This document shows positions 1 through 11,081 of a stretch of DNA of 64,000 nt, piece by piece. Made by a program: the position numbers and the translations under genes. The notes beneath the pieces are model-generated. The model did not search any database, was not told the origin of the DNA, and saw nothing but the letters and a program-made list of their open reading frames with translations. Each line of letters opens with the position of its first letter. The stretch's first letter is position 1. This DNA is from Eucommia ulmoides (Eukaryota > Streptophyta > Magnoliopsida > Garryales > Eucommiaceae): positions 38,508,712-38,572,711 of the forward strand of contig CM028335.1 in the NCBI GenBank assembly GCA_016647705.1. Reading direction: 5' to 3'.

Positions 1-2068
1 TAAGGAGAAAGTGTTCTAGCAAGGATTAGTCAACTGACCTGGGAGGATTGGTCAACTGATAGGAAGCAACTGGGAAATGGAAGTCTCTGGATCGATCGGT
101 CAACCGACCAATGGGAGATTGGTCGACCTATGGCCGATACCTAAACTCTCTGAATCGATCGGTCGACAGATCATGCATGATTGGTCGACAAACCAAGGCC
201 GAAAAATGGCTTAGGGAGCATCCTGAATCGATCAGTCAACCGACTTACTAGCGAATAATTTTGGCTTGGGCTACAACCTGAATCGATCAGTCAACTGGTG
301 TGTTTTGGTCGGTCAACCGATGGTGTTGTTTCAGAATTTGAGGATTTTATGGATTTAATAAAAAAGGAGTCATTACTAGCCCTTTTTTGGATAATATCTT
401 GGATATATTATGGGGATTTAAGTATATTATAGATATACTGTTGTTATTTTGATATCCTTAAAGATATGGTGCATATATTTTAAGTGTTTCTCAAATTGGT
501 ACGTTTAATACTTTCTATCCTATTGATTTGAGATTGAAAAATATTTGAAGGATTTAATTGAATGATTTAAAAGTTATAATTAAGTGAATTGAACAAGGGT
601 TGAGTCATATTAATATATTGGGTCTATTTGAGCAATTAAGTGTCATGATATGTGGAAACTAGTCGTTGAAGGGCCTATTCCAAATCAGTATTTATAGATT
701 TGCGTTTTCACTTGTGAAATATCCCAATCAATTAAGAACTAAGAGTTCCTGAGCTTTCTGAGAGTTATCATTCTATCAAAAACTTTGAGTTCGTGAGCTT
801 TTTGAGAGTTATCATTTTGAGATTATATTGAGTTATTAGCATGAGATTTTTCTTGAGAAAAAGTTCTTGAGAAAAAGTTCTTGAGAATAAGTGTTGTGAA
901 TTTTGGCGTCACCGATCTAAGTTTTGTTGCAATTCAATTTTCATTCTTTCGGTGATATCCTAGTGAGATCGTTCCAAACTTATTCTTTATTGAGTTTATT
1001 ATTATTGTTGTTGTTTGCTTGGTTATTCGATCTTGTGAAATCGTTTTTTTTAACTTTGAAAGTATAAAAATTATTTTAAAATGATTTTGGTGATAATCTT
1101 ATTACATGTTCAATTGTGTGCTATCCATTTATTTTATAATCAAATTTTAAATTTCTCACGTAAATTTTTTTCACTAGTATTTATCGGGACATTAATCGAG
1201 TTTAAATTAATTTGAGATGGTAGAAGTTCCGAGTGGAAAAAACTTATCAATTTTTATAATTGGTGAGTTGTGTGCAGATTAGATATTGTTAGGAATATCT
1301 AATCAGGAGTAACTGGGTTTCAATCTCTTTCAGTAAAGAAATTAAGGATTAATCTTTTGTTAAAGTACAAAAAGATTAGGTTACTCTTTTCCCGTGAAAA
1401 GAGATAGTCGTAATTGTTCCAGATTAGAATTGAATTTGTGTGAATTGTAACGGTTCCATCCTTACCGGTAAAAATGATACATGGAGTGGTTTTTGTGAGG
1501 TTTGATTATTAGCCTAAGGTATAAAAGAATTAGATTTGATCCTTAGCCTATGAAAGGATTAGGTAAGTCTTGAGCCTGAAAAAACAATACAGTTATTCCT
1601 GCGCCAGGGAAAAGGATTAGATAGTGATTCCTCCTTAATAGAATTAGGTTAGTCTTGAGCCTAGTAAAAAGATAAGGTTATTCTTGAGCCTGGAAAAAGA
1701 AAATTGTAAAGGTTGATTCTGAGTCTGTGAAAATAATCATTGTGTAAAAGTTTGGTTTCTACCTATTTAAAAGAATCTTAGTGGTTTAGTGGGTGTGACT
1801 CACTATGGGGCTCAGAGGATTAGATTAGCCAAGAATAACTTGGTGAACTAGTATACATCGTGGTGTACTGCATTGTTAATTTGTTTTATTTCTTGTTGTT
1901 TGGGTATGCATCTAGTTATTTATACTTATCCACTACTATATAAAGATAATAATTAATTTAAGATTAAATTAATTATTTAAATTTTTAAGTGTTGAAAGAT
2001 AAATATTTATTTCTATTTTTATAACTACCCAATTCACCTCCCTTATTGGATAGCTCACCGGGCCAACA
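1..2068 (+). repeat. SIRE-like copia LTR, cut by the window start
   Basis: This non-coding stretch matches, over its whole length, the LTR copies at 6601-13635 and (reversed) 23373-26399. The family LTR starts TGTTGATC and ends GGCCAACA; here the end is visible at 2068 and the first few hundred bases lie off the window. The first 330 bases hold a cluster of imperfect GGTCAACCGACC palindromes that recurs in the other copies. No primer binding site follows the LTR end, so it is either a 3' LTR or a solo LTR. The SIRE/Maximus assignment rests on a related copy whose internal region has a methionine-tRNA primer site and GGGGGAG-rich 3' non-coding sequence. Confidence 0.7.
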
Positions 2069-2390
2069 GTTTTGTATATTTTTTCATTTAGAGCAAAGAA
2101 ACATAAAACTCATTTAGCTTAGTTTAATTCAGTTACTCGAGAAATAGCATTTAAAGTACAACTAATTTAGTTCAATTAAATTTTTCACCTATATTTTACT
2201 CAAATTAGACCATAAATAACATTTAAACTAGAACTAAAGTCATTAACTAGCTAATTTAAGTGTTTCTAATTCTCATAAACAAACACTTTAACAACTCATA
2301 AGTTGACTAATTGAAAAATAGTACAATTTACTCAAACAAAAGGGATGTAAAAGAATTACCCATCTTTTTTTTTTTCCTCTTAATTTGCTT
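2069..2390. other. AT-rich spacer, nothing recognised
   Basis: About 320 bases between the LTR end and a Harbinger-like terminal repeat. I see no open frame of note, no RNA gene and no terminal repeats; it may be old host DNA. Confidence 0.5.
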
Positions 2391-2503
2391 TTAGGTAGTG
2401 TTTAGAATTTTGGGATTGTGGATTTGGATTTGGAATTTGAAATAAAAGCATGTAAAAATAAAATAAAATATATTTTTTTCACAAGTTCATTTCTAATTCC
2501 TAT

Positions 2504-3020
2504 TGTTATGGGTAAAATCCGACCACCTCCATGTGTCTGCCACCTAGATTGAAACATCCATGTCACCAACGCCACCTCATGAAACGAACTCGAGAGCCTG
2601 GTGAATAGGCAGCCCAAACGGCTCCTCAGGTCAGTAAAAGTGAAGGACATCACCAAATCTCTAAACTAGGATCCCCTCTAAATATCTCTTAGGAAGGTCA
2701 GGTCAGTTCATGCAACACAACCTTCACCTCGGCTCCCGGGCCGACCTATTACTTTTACCAGGGTTGGTCTATGGGCTTCTCCATCAGCAAACAAAGGGCC
2801 CAAGGCCCAGGCCCATAACTTTAATCCGCCGTGTTCCCCACCCGCCTAATTGATTAGCGGATAACCAAGCTTAAGGCCCTAATTTTCTGAGTGCTAATCG
2901 TCGCCTCGCTTATAAATAGAAGGTTTCACCAACATATTTAAACACGTGAGAACATGCATAAAGGTCAAGGTAATAACTTTATCTCTCCAAATGATCTTCT
3001 TCCTATTCCCCTAAGCTCTT
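2504..3020 (+). repeat. Possible Tat/gypsy LTR or promoter segment
   Basis: The segment begins TGTTATGGG and contains GGGCCCAAGGCCCAGGCCC and a TATA-like TATAAATA near 2910, followed by an ATG at 3027. The layout (GC-rich start, GGGCCC cluster, TATA, then an ATG followed by a GGAGGGG stretch) resembles the proposed 5' LTR of the Tat element at 52934-53723. No primer binding site follows. It could instead be the promoter of the additional ORF that lies downstream. Boundaries are approximate. Confidence 0.35.
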
Positions 3021-3026
3021 ACTCTC

Positions 3027-3370
3027 ATGCCGGAGGGGACACGCCTGGAACACCCCGTCTTGTCTGGTATGCAGGTGACATGTCAAGGCTCAGGTCGGAC
3101 AACGCATGTCCAGCCTAGATTAAAGACTCCAACAGGGATGAAATCCACCTCCAGATCAGTTGCAGCTCTCTACGCAAAGAGTGACCAGACGCAACCAGCA
3201 TTGGATGAGGCTCGGGCTGGAGTGGTGGAGGAGTGGAAAAGGAGCCAAGAATTTGTCGCCTTTTAGAACCGGATTGATATGGACGTGATGAAGATGGAGT
3301 TTAAAGGAGCGATCAATTATATTCGGAGCCAGTTCCCTAACGTTGACCTCAAAGATCTAGGTTGAGTTAA
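3027..3370 (+). pseudogene. Tat-lineage additional-ORF remnant
   Basis: A short hydrophilic reading frame starts at the ATG at 3027. The sequence just beyond it carries a segment ending FPNVDLKDLG that resembles LEVDFSNFYCLG near 51830 in the window's other such remnant. Both are followed by a T-rich stretch, TTGTAATTAA and a TCAATGAAT/TCAATAAAA-like 3' end. It points towards an oppositely oriented gypsy integrase (about 5966 to 4795). Some Tat elements (Grande, Retand) are known to carry an extra ORF antisense to pol downstream of the integrase, and this layout fits. Assignment to that gene is inference. It is a fossil. Confidence 0.35.
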
Positions 3371-4794
3371 TCCTTGAAGATTTCTAAGAGGCCCAGACCA
3401 TGTAGGACACTAGGTCGAGCATAGACCCAAGAGATTAGTCGGGCCCTCCAACTGGAAGCAATGCCCAGGCCAGTTTTGGCCCCCACTAGTTCTCCATTAG
3501 CCTAGTCAACTGTCAGAACGACAACTTTTTTTTTTTCTTTTTTCTTCTTTTGTTTTCGTGTTTTCCTTTTGATTTCAACCTGGCCAATGAGAGGGCTTGT
3601 AATTAAGGGCAATAGCCCCACTTTTGTAATCACAAGTTTTGATCAATGAATGGAACTCCTTTAATTTTCCAATCGTGTCTTATATGCTTCAATTTTCTGG
3701 TCTGTTTGGTTCATAGTTTCTGGCCGCTCACCATTGCACACTTACACAAATAATCCCTGGTGATTACTGCAACTTAACGGAAGTAACCAACCTCTAATCT
3801 CTTGAACAATGAACTCTTTAATCCGCTAGGACAATCATCCAGCTTAATAACCGAGATGACCTTTAACAACTCAGCTATCACGAAAGAGTAGTCATGCCGG
3901 CCTTAAAAATTGCGCACCCGGCGTCTGCTTCAACACGGAAACTTTTGGTCACTTGGAATTTTTTTGATAAATTTTGGAAACTCGTTGCCTAGGTAGGGGA
4001 GGCATCATTAGCTGTCTGCTTACACGCCAAGTTTTTTGGTTTCCTATACAACGTAATCAATATGATTGAGACACCCAACGGTCGTATTTCTGAATCCAAA
4101 ATATCTCCCAGTTCTTTCTGTCCTGTCCCCCAGGTAACCATAGGAGCTCGACTTACCGTGCTTTTATGGCCGTCTTACAGGAGGGGGTTCGATCTGAGGT
4201 GAGTTCTTTGCAATCAAGCCTGCTTCCAAGCCTTTTTGAATTTTCTCAATATCTTCTCCTTACTGGTATGTCGAAGAAGTAGATGTTTTTAGCCCAGGGG
4301 TACTGATTAGGTTTTGCGCTCTGAGGGCATTATATGATCAGAACCGGGGACCTATCGATCAGCCCGGCTCCCTCGTAGTCGAGCTGAGCTTAGGCTACCT
4401 AAAGGGATTACGCTCCCTCCCTCATTTCCTTGTTGCAACAGCTAGTCTTTTGCCTGGACGCTTTGGAGATTCTGCGGGAGGGCTACCTCCACATAGAGAA
4501 GGGGCTGGAGGACGGCTCGCCTCCGACCTAGTCGGCACAGAGGGCTGCTCGTCTCCACCCCCGGTGATTGATGGCTAAGTCTTTGTCTTTGCATAGAGAA
4601 GCAGCTGAAGAGTAGCTCACCTCCAGCTTGGTCAGTATGAAGGGCTACTCATCTCCACCTTCACACTTGTGGATAATGTTGGCAAATTTGGAGAACCTTT
4701 TGAACCAAACACCTTTTCTTATTGATTCAAAATTTTCTATTACAAGCTTCTAATATCAAAATAAAAAATCTTTGACAAATCTAAGGAGATGGAT

Positions 4795-5966
4795 CTTCTC
4801 TTACATAGTAACACTTCAGGTGTTCAGCATTCCAGGGGTACCTTAAGGGTACCCCTTATTTGGTTTCCAAGTTATAGGTGTTGGGCTGAGCTACTCAAGT
4901 AACTCGCTAAAGGTCCTTCCCAGCTCGGGGAAAGCTTGCCAGTACTTTGGTCCCTTGTAGCTAGGGTGACCTTCCTCAAAACAAGGTCGCAAATGTCAAA
5001 AGATCAAGGTCAGACCTGGTGATTGTAGTACCATGTCGTTCTTTGCTGATAGGTGGCCTGATGAACCTAAGCTCTTTTCCTCATTTCTTCTAGAAAATTA
5101 AGGCTGAGTGCCAGACCTACTTCGTTTTCAGCTCAGTTGAAGGTAGCTGCGATCCGGGGCAAAGGCAGGCCAACCTTAATCGGGATGATGGCCTCCGAGC
5201 CGAAGGTCATGGCGAAGGGTGTCTCATCAATGGGGGTTTGAGCTGTCGTTTGATAAGCCCACAGTACAGGGTACATGTTTTCCACCCATAACCCCTTATA
5301 TTTATCTAACCTGGTCTTTAGATTTTGCAAAATGGTCCAATTAGTGACTTCGACCTGACCGTTAACTTGTGGATGACCAGGGGATAAGCAATGCGTGCTG
5401 ATTCCCAGCCTAGAGCAGATCTTGGTGAATAAGTCGTTGTCGAACTACTTGCTGTTGTTCGAGATGATGGCTTTGGGGATGCCAAATCAGAATATCATAC
5501 GCTTTTATACAAAGTCTTGGATCCTTTCCTTAGTGATTCTGGTGAGGGGGGGAGGGCTCAGCTTCTACCCATTTGGTAAAGTAATCAATGGTGATGACCA
5601 AGAATTTCCTCTGGTCATTCCCCTGAGGGAAAGAGCTGAGAAGGTTTATGCCTCACTAGGCGAAGGCCTACGAGCTAGTCATCGGCACTAGCTCGGTTAG
5701 CGGGACGTAAGGCTGTGTGGCAAACCGCTGACTCATATTTTTTCTCGAATTCTCCCGTATCTTCGAGTATTTTGGGCCAGTAGTAACCGTGCAAGAATAG
5801 CTTCCAGGCTAACGACCTGTCCCCCGAATGGTTTCCACAAATGCCCTCGTGAACTTATCACAAAATGTAGTCGGCCTCCTCAGGCCAGAGGCACCTGGAG
5901 TATGGACCCAAAAAGAACTTGCAATACATAATGTCGTTGATGAGGGCGTACCGTGCTGCCTACTAT
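4795..5966 (-). mobile_element. Tat-lineage Ty3/gypsy integrase fossil
   Basis: Read on the minus strand, this holds the gypsy integrase: a zinc-binding N-terminal region near 5850, the catalytic core near 5340-5650, the conserved VLWAYQTT segment near 5260, and the C-terminal NAEHLK segment near 4820. It closely parallels the integrase of the plus-strand Tat element near 58440-59500. Upstream pol and gag are absent at the 5966 junction, so this is a 3' piece only. It is broken at several points and old. Between it and 3660 lies roughly 1.1 kb of non-coding spacer, as expected for Tat elements. Confidence 0.7.
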
Positions 5967-6215
5967 CATATTTTTTTAAAAAAAATGCATGATTTATTTC
6001 TATTTCCAATACCAAAGAACTAATTCTGTGAAACCAAACACTACCTCATTTCTTTTCCAATTGTATTAATTGTGGCTTTTCAGGGTTGTATTTTCTTATA
6101 GGAAGGCAAGCCAAGACACTGATGTTTGTCGACATAAGCCTCGAAATGGATGTTATAGGAGAAATAATCATCACACTTAAATTTGCGGAGCAGGAAACAA
6201 CTATTTATTAGTTTG

Positions 6216-6386
6216 TGTTAATGTTAATGTAATATATAGGCTTAGCCCATTAGGTCAAAATCAACCCTAGGGTTCCTTTAGTCTTCTATAAATATTCTTA
6301 TTGTACATCTCTGTAATATACACTATTTTCCTAACATCAATACAATCATTTCATGTTCATCATTCCACTTCTGAATTATTCTAATA
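6216..6386 (+). repeat. 5' LTR of an old copia element
   Basis: The 171 bp LTR runs from TGTTAATG to CTAATA and is followed directly by TAGTATCAAGA, a decayed methionine-tRNA primer binding site (consensus TGGTATCAGAG). It is preceded by GTTTG. A second copy in the same orientation lies at 26443-26615 and is followed by GTTTT. I estimate roughly 14% divergence between the two, so an insertion several million years old. It contains TATAAATA near 6290. Confidence 0.65.
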
Positions 6387-6600
6387 TAGTATCAAGAACA
6401 GATGTTTCCTGGCCCTGTTCCTATTAAAATTTCAAAACCCTAAGCCTTCCGCCATGCTGTTACGTCTATTGACTACTACGATCCCATAACTGCTCCAAAA
6501 TAAACTCTCATCACATCAACACATTCGTATCGAAGAAACGGTCATAATGTCGTCAAAACCACAACCAACGGAATAGTATCTCGCCCTCACATGCTATTAC
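6387..6600 (+). other. Primer site and 5' internal stub of the old copia
   Basis: Begins with the primer-binding-site-like TAGTATCAAGA and continues as non-coding leader until SIRE-like LTR homology starts near 6601. No gag domain can be recognised in the 200 bases left. Confidence 0.5.
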
Positions 6601-7690
6601 TCTTAATATATCCCGATTAGGATCACACACGACAAAAATTAGATGATTGATATTTATGTGTGTTTATAATAAGATCCTAATTAATTTCAATTATTTGCTC
6701 CAATGTGAAATTGAAAAAGAAAAATTGACCTAAGCCAGATTAGTGTTTAAAATTAATTAATAGTGTCAATTTAGTTAACCGAGAAAAGAAATCGATTAAA
6801 GGGTCAAAAACATTGAAGTTCTGGAGTTAAAATAATTTGAGAAAATGAGTTCCAATAGTGATCGGTTAACCGACCATGAAAGATCGATTAACCGATAGGT
6901 AAGAGCTGGAGAATTGGAAAGTTTCTGAATCGATCAGTCAACCGATCAAGGGAGATCGGTGAACCGATGGCTGATGGATGAACTCTCTGTATCGATCGGT
7001 TAACTAACTATCGATGATCGGTTAACTGACCAGGGCCAAAATTTGGCCTAAGTTTGCATTCTGTATCGATTGGTCAACTGACCCATGGGATTCGGTTAAC
7101 CGACCGTTGTTTGAGAAATGGCTTAGGCTACAAACCTGAAACGATCGGTCGACTGATGGCCTATGATCGGTCAACCGACTATGTTGCTTTAGATTTTGAG
7201 GATTTCGGGTACTATTCAAAAATTAGCTGTTAACTAACCGCTTTTGGGATATCTGAGCGAGATATTGTAGGGATTTGGATATATTAATGATGTGATACAC
7301 CTATGTTAATATCCCTATACATATGGTGCACATTTTTGACGTGTTACTCAATTAAATACCCCTACAACAAAAATGGACTATAACGGCAATTATTTTAGCG
7401 GTAGTTGAAAAATAGCCACTAATGATATATTTTTAGTGGCTATTTATTTAATTGCCCCTAATTTAGTCTAATTTCCGCTAAATGTCATTATTTTAGTTCC
7501 AAATTTTAATGCCTAATTTTGATATCAATATCTTAATTAAGAAAAATAATTAAAATAAAAATAAAAATAAATATTCAATTAAGAAAATCTTTATATTGAA
7601 CTTGGCAAAGACAAACACTAATTAAAAAAAAAAAATTAATAAAATCAAAGACAAACACGAATTATAAAAGAAAAAAAGGGGGGGGGGGAA

Positions 7691-8029
7691 TTGAAGAATA
7701 ACTCATCAAAAGGGATGAACCTGTTCTCAGGAAGCCCTCGCGATCGATCGTGTACTTATTTCTCGCGATCTTCTTCTTCGCGAATGAAATCAGGAACGAC
7801 CTTCCTCCCGATCGTGTTCCTTAACCATCCTCAATTTATGGATGGTTGGAGCACAAATAGCCCTAGTTTGTTCCTCAATCGTCATCCTCAATTTCTTCAA
7901 TCAGCATTGCTTCTCTCTCAATTGCTACATGGAACCCTGTGCTTTCTTAATCTGCAACGTCGACACTGCGTAACAACCACGACAGCCAACGATCGGTGTG
8001 TTTCCTTTCCTCTCACATTGTATGCTTAA
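7691..8029 (+). other. Possible first exon or captured sequence inside the CACTA
   Basis: An open frame of 112 codons with noticeably higher GC than its surroundings, rich in Ser and Leu, with no domain I recognise. It stops soon after a GTGTGT donor-like site near 7996. It may be the leader exon of the element's own transcript or a captured host 5' UTR; a real protein is doubtful. Confidence 0.25.
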
Positions 8030-8734
8030 GTTTTAGATTTGAATTTGATTTTTATGTTCTCTTTTAATTCTCTTGCATTTAGATTTCCAATCGTGCATTT
8101 AGGGTTCGTGAAATTGATTTTGTATATGTTTGTATTTTTCTCCTACTCTCTCTGATCTATGGAATTGAGACATTTGGCTTCCATGTCATGTAAATGCAAC
8201 TAAATCATTTTTGAATGTTATGTGTTTGATGAAATGTCCATATGAATATACTCTTTCATATTTTATTTTATTTTCCCGATTTGCAATTATAATTCCTTTG
8301 AATGTTATGTGTTCGATGAAATGCTCATATGAATCACCTCTTTATATTTATTTAATTTGCTCGATGGTAACAAAAACAAAAATATGGTAACAGAAACACT
8401 TAACAAACAGAAAATAGACGGAGGCAGTGATAGAGGCAACTCTATCTATGTCTTTTTTCCCTTAAGTTTCCTATGGTAACAAAAATAGAAATATGGTAAC
8501 AGAAACACTAAACAAGCGATGCTTATTCTTACAATTGAGAGGGGGTGTAATTGTCTTGAACCCTTGGAAAAAAAATGGATGGAATGATTTTTATATTTGT
8601 TTGTTATGTTAAAAGTAGACATAGGAAGAACTGGTTTTGTTTCATTTCTTATTCCAATTCTGATGCTCCATTTCCTCACTGCGAAACACTGCCATATTAA
8701 TCTGTTGGTGATGCATTGCCATTGGCACTTTAGG

Positions 8735-9312
8735 GTGTGTTTGGTTTCGCAACACTTGAAAAATAGGTTTTTCAAACCCCCCTTTTTTTTTTTTTTTTTT
8801 TTTTTTTTTAGGGGGGGAGGGGGGTTGAGGTACTTATATATGTACATCCCTTCTTATCATTTGCTTTTCCTCTTAAAGTCTATCTCACTAGGCAACTATT
8901 AGTTGTCCAGTCTATTCACAGTACTGTTCTGTGAACAGAACAGTTCACAGAACTATTCTATAAATAGTTGTATCTGTTCCCAGTTTTTTTTTTTTTTAGG
9001 AATATGCACATTATTTGCATTAACTTTTAGGAATATCCACATTATTTGCATTAACTTTTAGGAAAATTATATTTTCGGTTGCTAAAGTATGGGGCTGACG
9101 GGTGTCTATATGGACTCTGAGGTTTGTCAACTCGCACATTTGGTCTTTAAAGTTTCATATTTATTTCAATATCAAAAATTAAAAATATTGTTAATGATTT
9201 TGGATTAAAAATTGGTTATACTTAGCACGCAGTCTTCTAATGGAGATATTTTTATCATTTTATCATTCTACCTTAAGATATTTTTCTTTAACCTTTTTGT
9301 AACAATGATTCC

Positions 9313-9343
<31 letters not shown>

Positions 9344-9660
9344 GAAGAAGATTGAATCAAAACAGAAAAATATTTTTTTTCCAGTTTCTGTTCCCAGTTT
9401 TTTTAGGAATAAAAAGAAAATTTCAAGAATAAAAACTCTGAACAAATGGCAGTAGACATTTTTTGTGAATTGTTTACTTGATGGGTAGGTGCTGAAATTT
9501 GTGGATATTGCTTATCCAAGGCATGTGTTTGTTTAACCACAAATGAAGTCAAAGCAGCTAAAAAAAAATTATGGGATTTGTTCCTAAATGTCTGTTTCTG
9601 TTTTAAGTTTTTTCGGGGAACAGAAACTGAAATCTGGGAACTGAAACACTAGATAAACAC
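8735..9660. repeat. Possible MITE and homopolymer tracts in the CACTA
   Basis: GGTGTGTTTGGTTTCGCAACAC near 8735 resembles a MITE end, and the reverse of about 9645-9660 resembles it weakly. The interval has a 30-base poly(T) run at about 8782, a G-rich run, and a 27-base poly(A) at about 9316. I could not confirm a target-site duplication. Confidence 0.25.
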
Positions 9661-10494
9661 GACATTAGAAAATCTACTTGGTATCTTGGCGTATTTTCCT
9701 TGTGATTTGTGGCTCTGGGGGTTCATTTAGTGTACAATGTGCCTTATAGTTTTTGTATAGGGATTTTTAGTATATAGTCCTTTACTTTTTTTGAGCTTTT
9801 TTTCAGTTCTTAGTTAACATTAATTGTGCCAAATGCAAATTTCATATTTAGTTAATGTTAACTCAATAATAGATTCAATCTAGTTAATGTTACCTGAAGC
9901 ACTAAAAGTATATTCAAAGGTCGAAAAGAAAAAAGAGAAAACTAAGGATAAAAAATTAAAATGCACTAGTTTCAAGGACAATCTAGTAATTTATCCTTAT
10001 ATTTGTTTATATATTTCGGTTGTAAGCAATTTTGTTGGCATTGGTTATTTTCAGGGACCAAGAAAGAAGATTCTACTAGAATTGGAGTCTAAGGTCTGAT
10101 GTTTAGTATCAGACCTTCAAAAATTTTGTCTTTAACAGTAAAGTCCAGTTGCCCACAAATTGGAAAATAGGGTTTTTCTTTTTGTTTTTTCCAGATGTTT
10201 TGCTGAAAGTGGCTTTCCATTTGTGTAGTAGATTGATATAGCTTTCTAGGAAGTGTAAGCAACTATTGTTCAAGACATTTCCTGACAAGCCATCCAATCC
10301 AACCTACTTATATTCCGAATGATCCAATTCAACCTTCCAAAAATCTTGTAAGTAATTTTTAGTTTGTCCTATAAGTTCCATTGATAAATTCTCGTTTGAT
10401 TGGGTGATACAAAAAATTGTGTTGAAATTTTGATTGTTTGCTAAAAGCGTAATGCTGAATTAGGTGGTAAAGAATTTTCCAGAAATGTTATGTT

Positions 10495-10750
10495 CCCTTT
10501 CGAAATTGTTCCAGAAGTTCTGTTCTGTTTTGAAAAACAGAACAGAACAGGGTGTTTTGTTAAAACATGTCTGTTTCGGTTCTCAGAACAGTTATGTTCT
10601 GTTACTGTTCTGTGAACAAAAATAGAAATTCTATTTCTGTTATGTCTGTTTCTGTTTTGTGAACAGAAACAGAAATATAACAGTTATGTTCTGATTCTGT
10701 TTTGTTTATTCTGTTTTCTATTCTGTGAAACTGTTCTGTTCTGTTTTGGG
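10495..10750. repeat. CTGTT/AACAG-rich low-complexity block
   Basis: Dense imperfect repeats of TGTTCTGTT, GAACAG and CAGAAACAG in both orientations, able to form many short hairpins. Similar but smaller patches occur at 8345-8510, 8905-8985 and 9590-9650, all inside the CACTA element. It is probably the interior of a decayed MITE. Confidence 0.4.
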
Positions 10751-10998
10751 GTTTAATTATGTCATTTTGTGGAAATGAAAGCAATTTTTCATGTTCAAGG
10801 AAGGCAATTTTATATAATACAAGGTAAAACAAGCAAGTATTGTGAAGAATTGAGTTGTATTTTATTGATTAAATATTATTATTTTTACAATCTTTATAGA
10901 TTTGCGATTTTAAGTTGTCAAAAATTATGTTATAATCTTGAAATGAAAACATAACACACTTCAATATATTATCGATATTTTATTTCATCTTGAATTGT

Positions 10999-11081
10999 AG
11001 ATGGAAAAGGCGAAGAAAAATAGGCAAGTACTTCGTAAGCGATATAAAAGGATTGTATAGTTTTGACAATCCATACTCAAG
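10999..11081 (+). other. Exon-like segment in the CACTA interior
   Basis: A short segment begins with ATGGAAAAGGCG directly after TTGAATTGTAG (a good 3' splice-site context) and ends at CAAG|GTATG (a good 5' splice-site context). The first frame encodes a lysine/arginine-rich peptide beginning MEKAKKNRQVL. It could be an internal exon of a CACTA-encoded or captured gene. No homology is recognised. Confidence 0.25.

Larger units (their letters stand above)
2394..6045. mobile_element. PIF/Harbinger-like MITE split by gypsy debris
   Basis: The left end (from 2394) begins GGTAGTGTTT and the right end (to 6045), read in reverse, begins GGTAGTGTTTGG. The two stay alignable for about 60 bases as terminal inverted repeats. 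The flanking trinucleotides are TTA on the left and TCA on the right, near the 3 bp TWA-type duplication of the PIF/Harbinger superfamily. Only about 110 bases on the left and 80 on the right belong to the element; 2504-5966 is Tat/gypsy-derived DNA. No transposase is present, so it would have depended on an enzyme made elsewhere. Confidence 0.5.

Noticed and set aside
5395-5691. A 98-codon plus-strand frame
   Set aside because: Antisense to the minus-strand gypsy integrase, which has recognisable motifs.
6855-7195. Regularly spaced palindromic repeats that could suggest a CRISPR-like array
   Set aside because: Repeats are degenerate, come in uneven pairs, lie inside an LTR that recurs in the window, and the genome is a plant's.
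8446-8902. Overlapping frames on both strands around 8446-8902
   Set aside because: They depend on a poly(T)/poly(A) tract coding for Phe or Lys runs.
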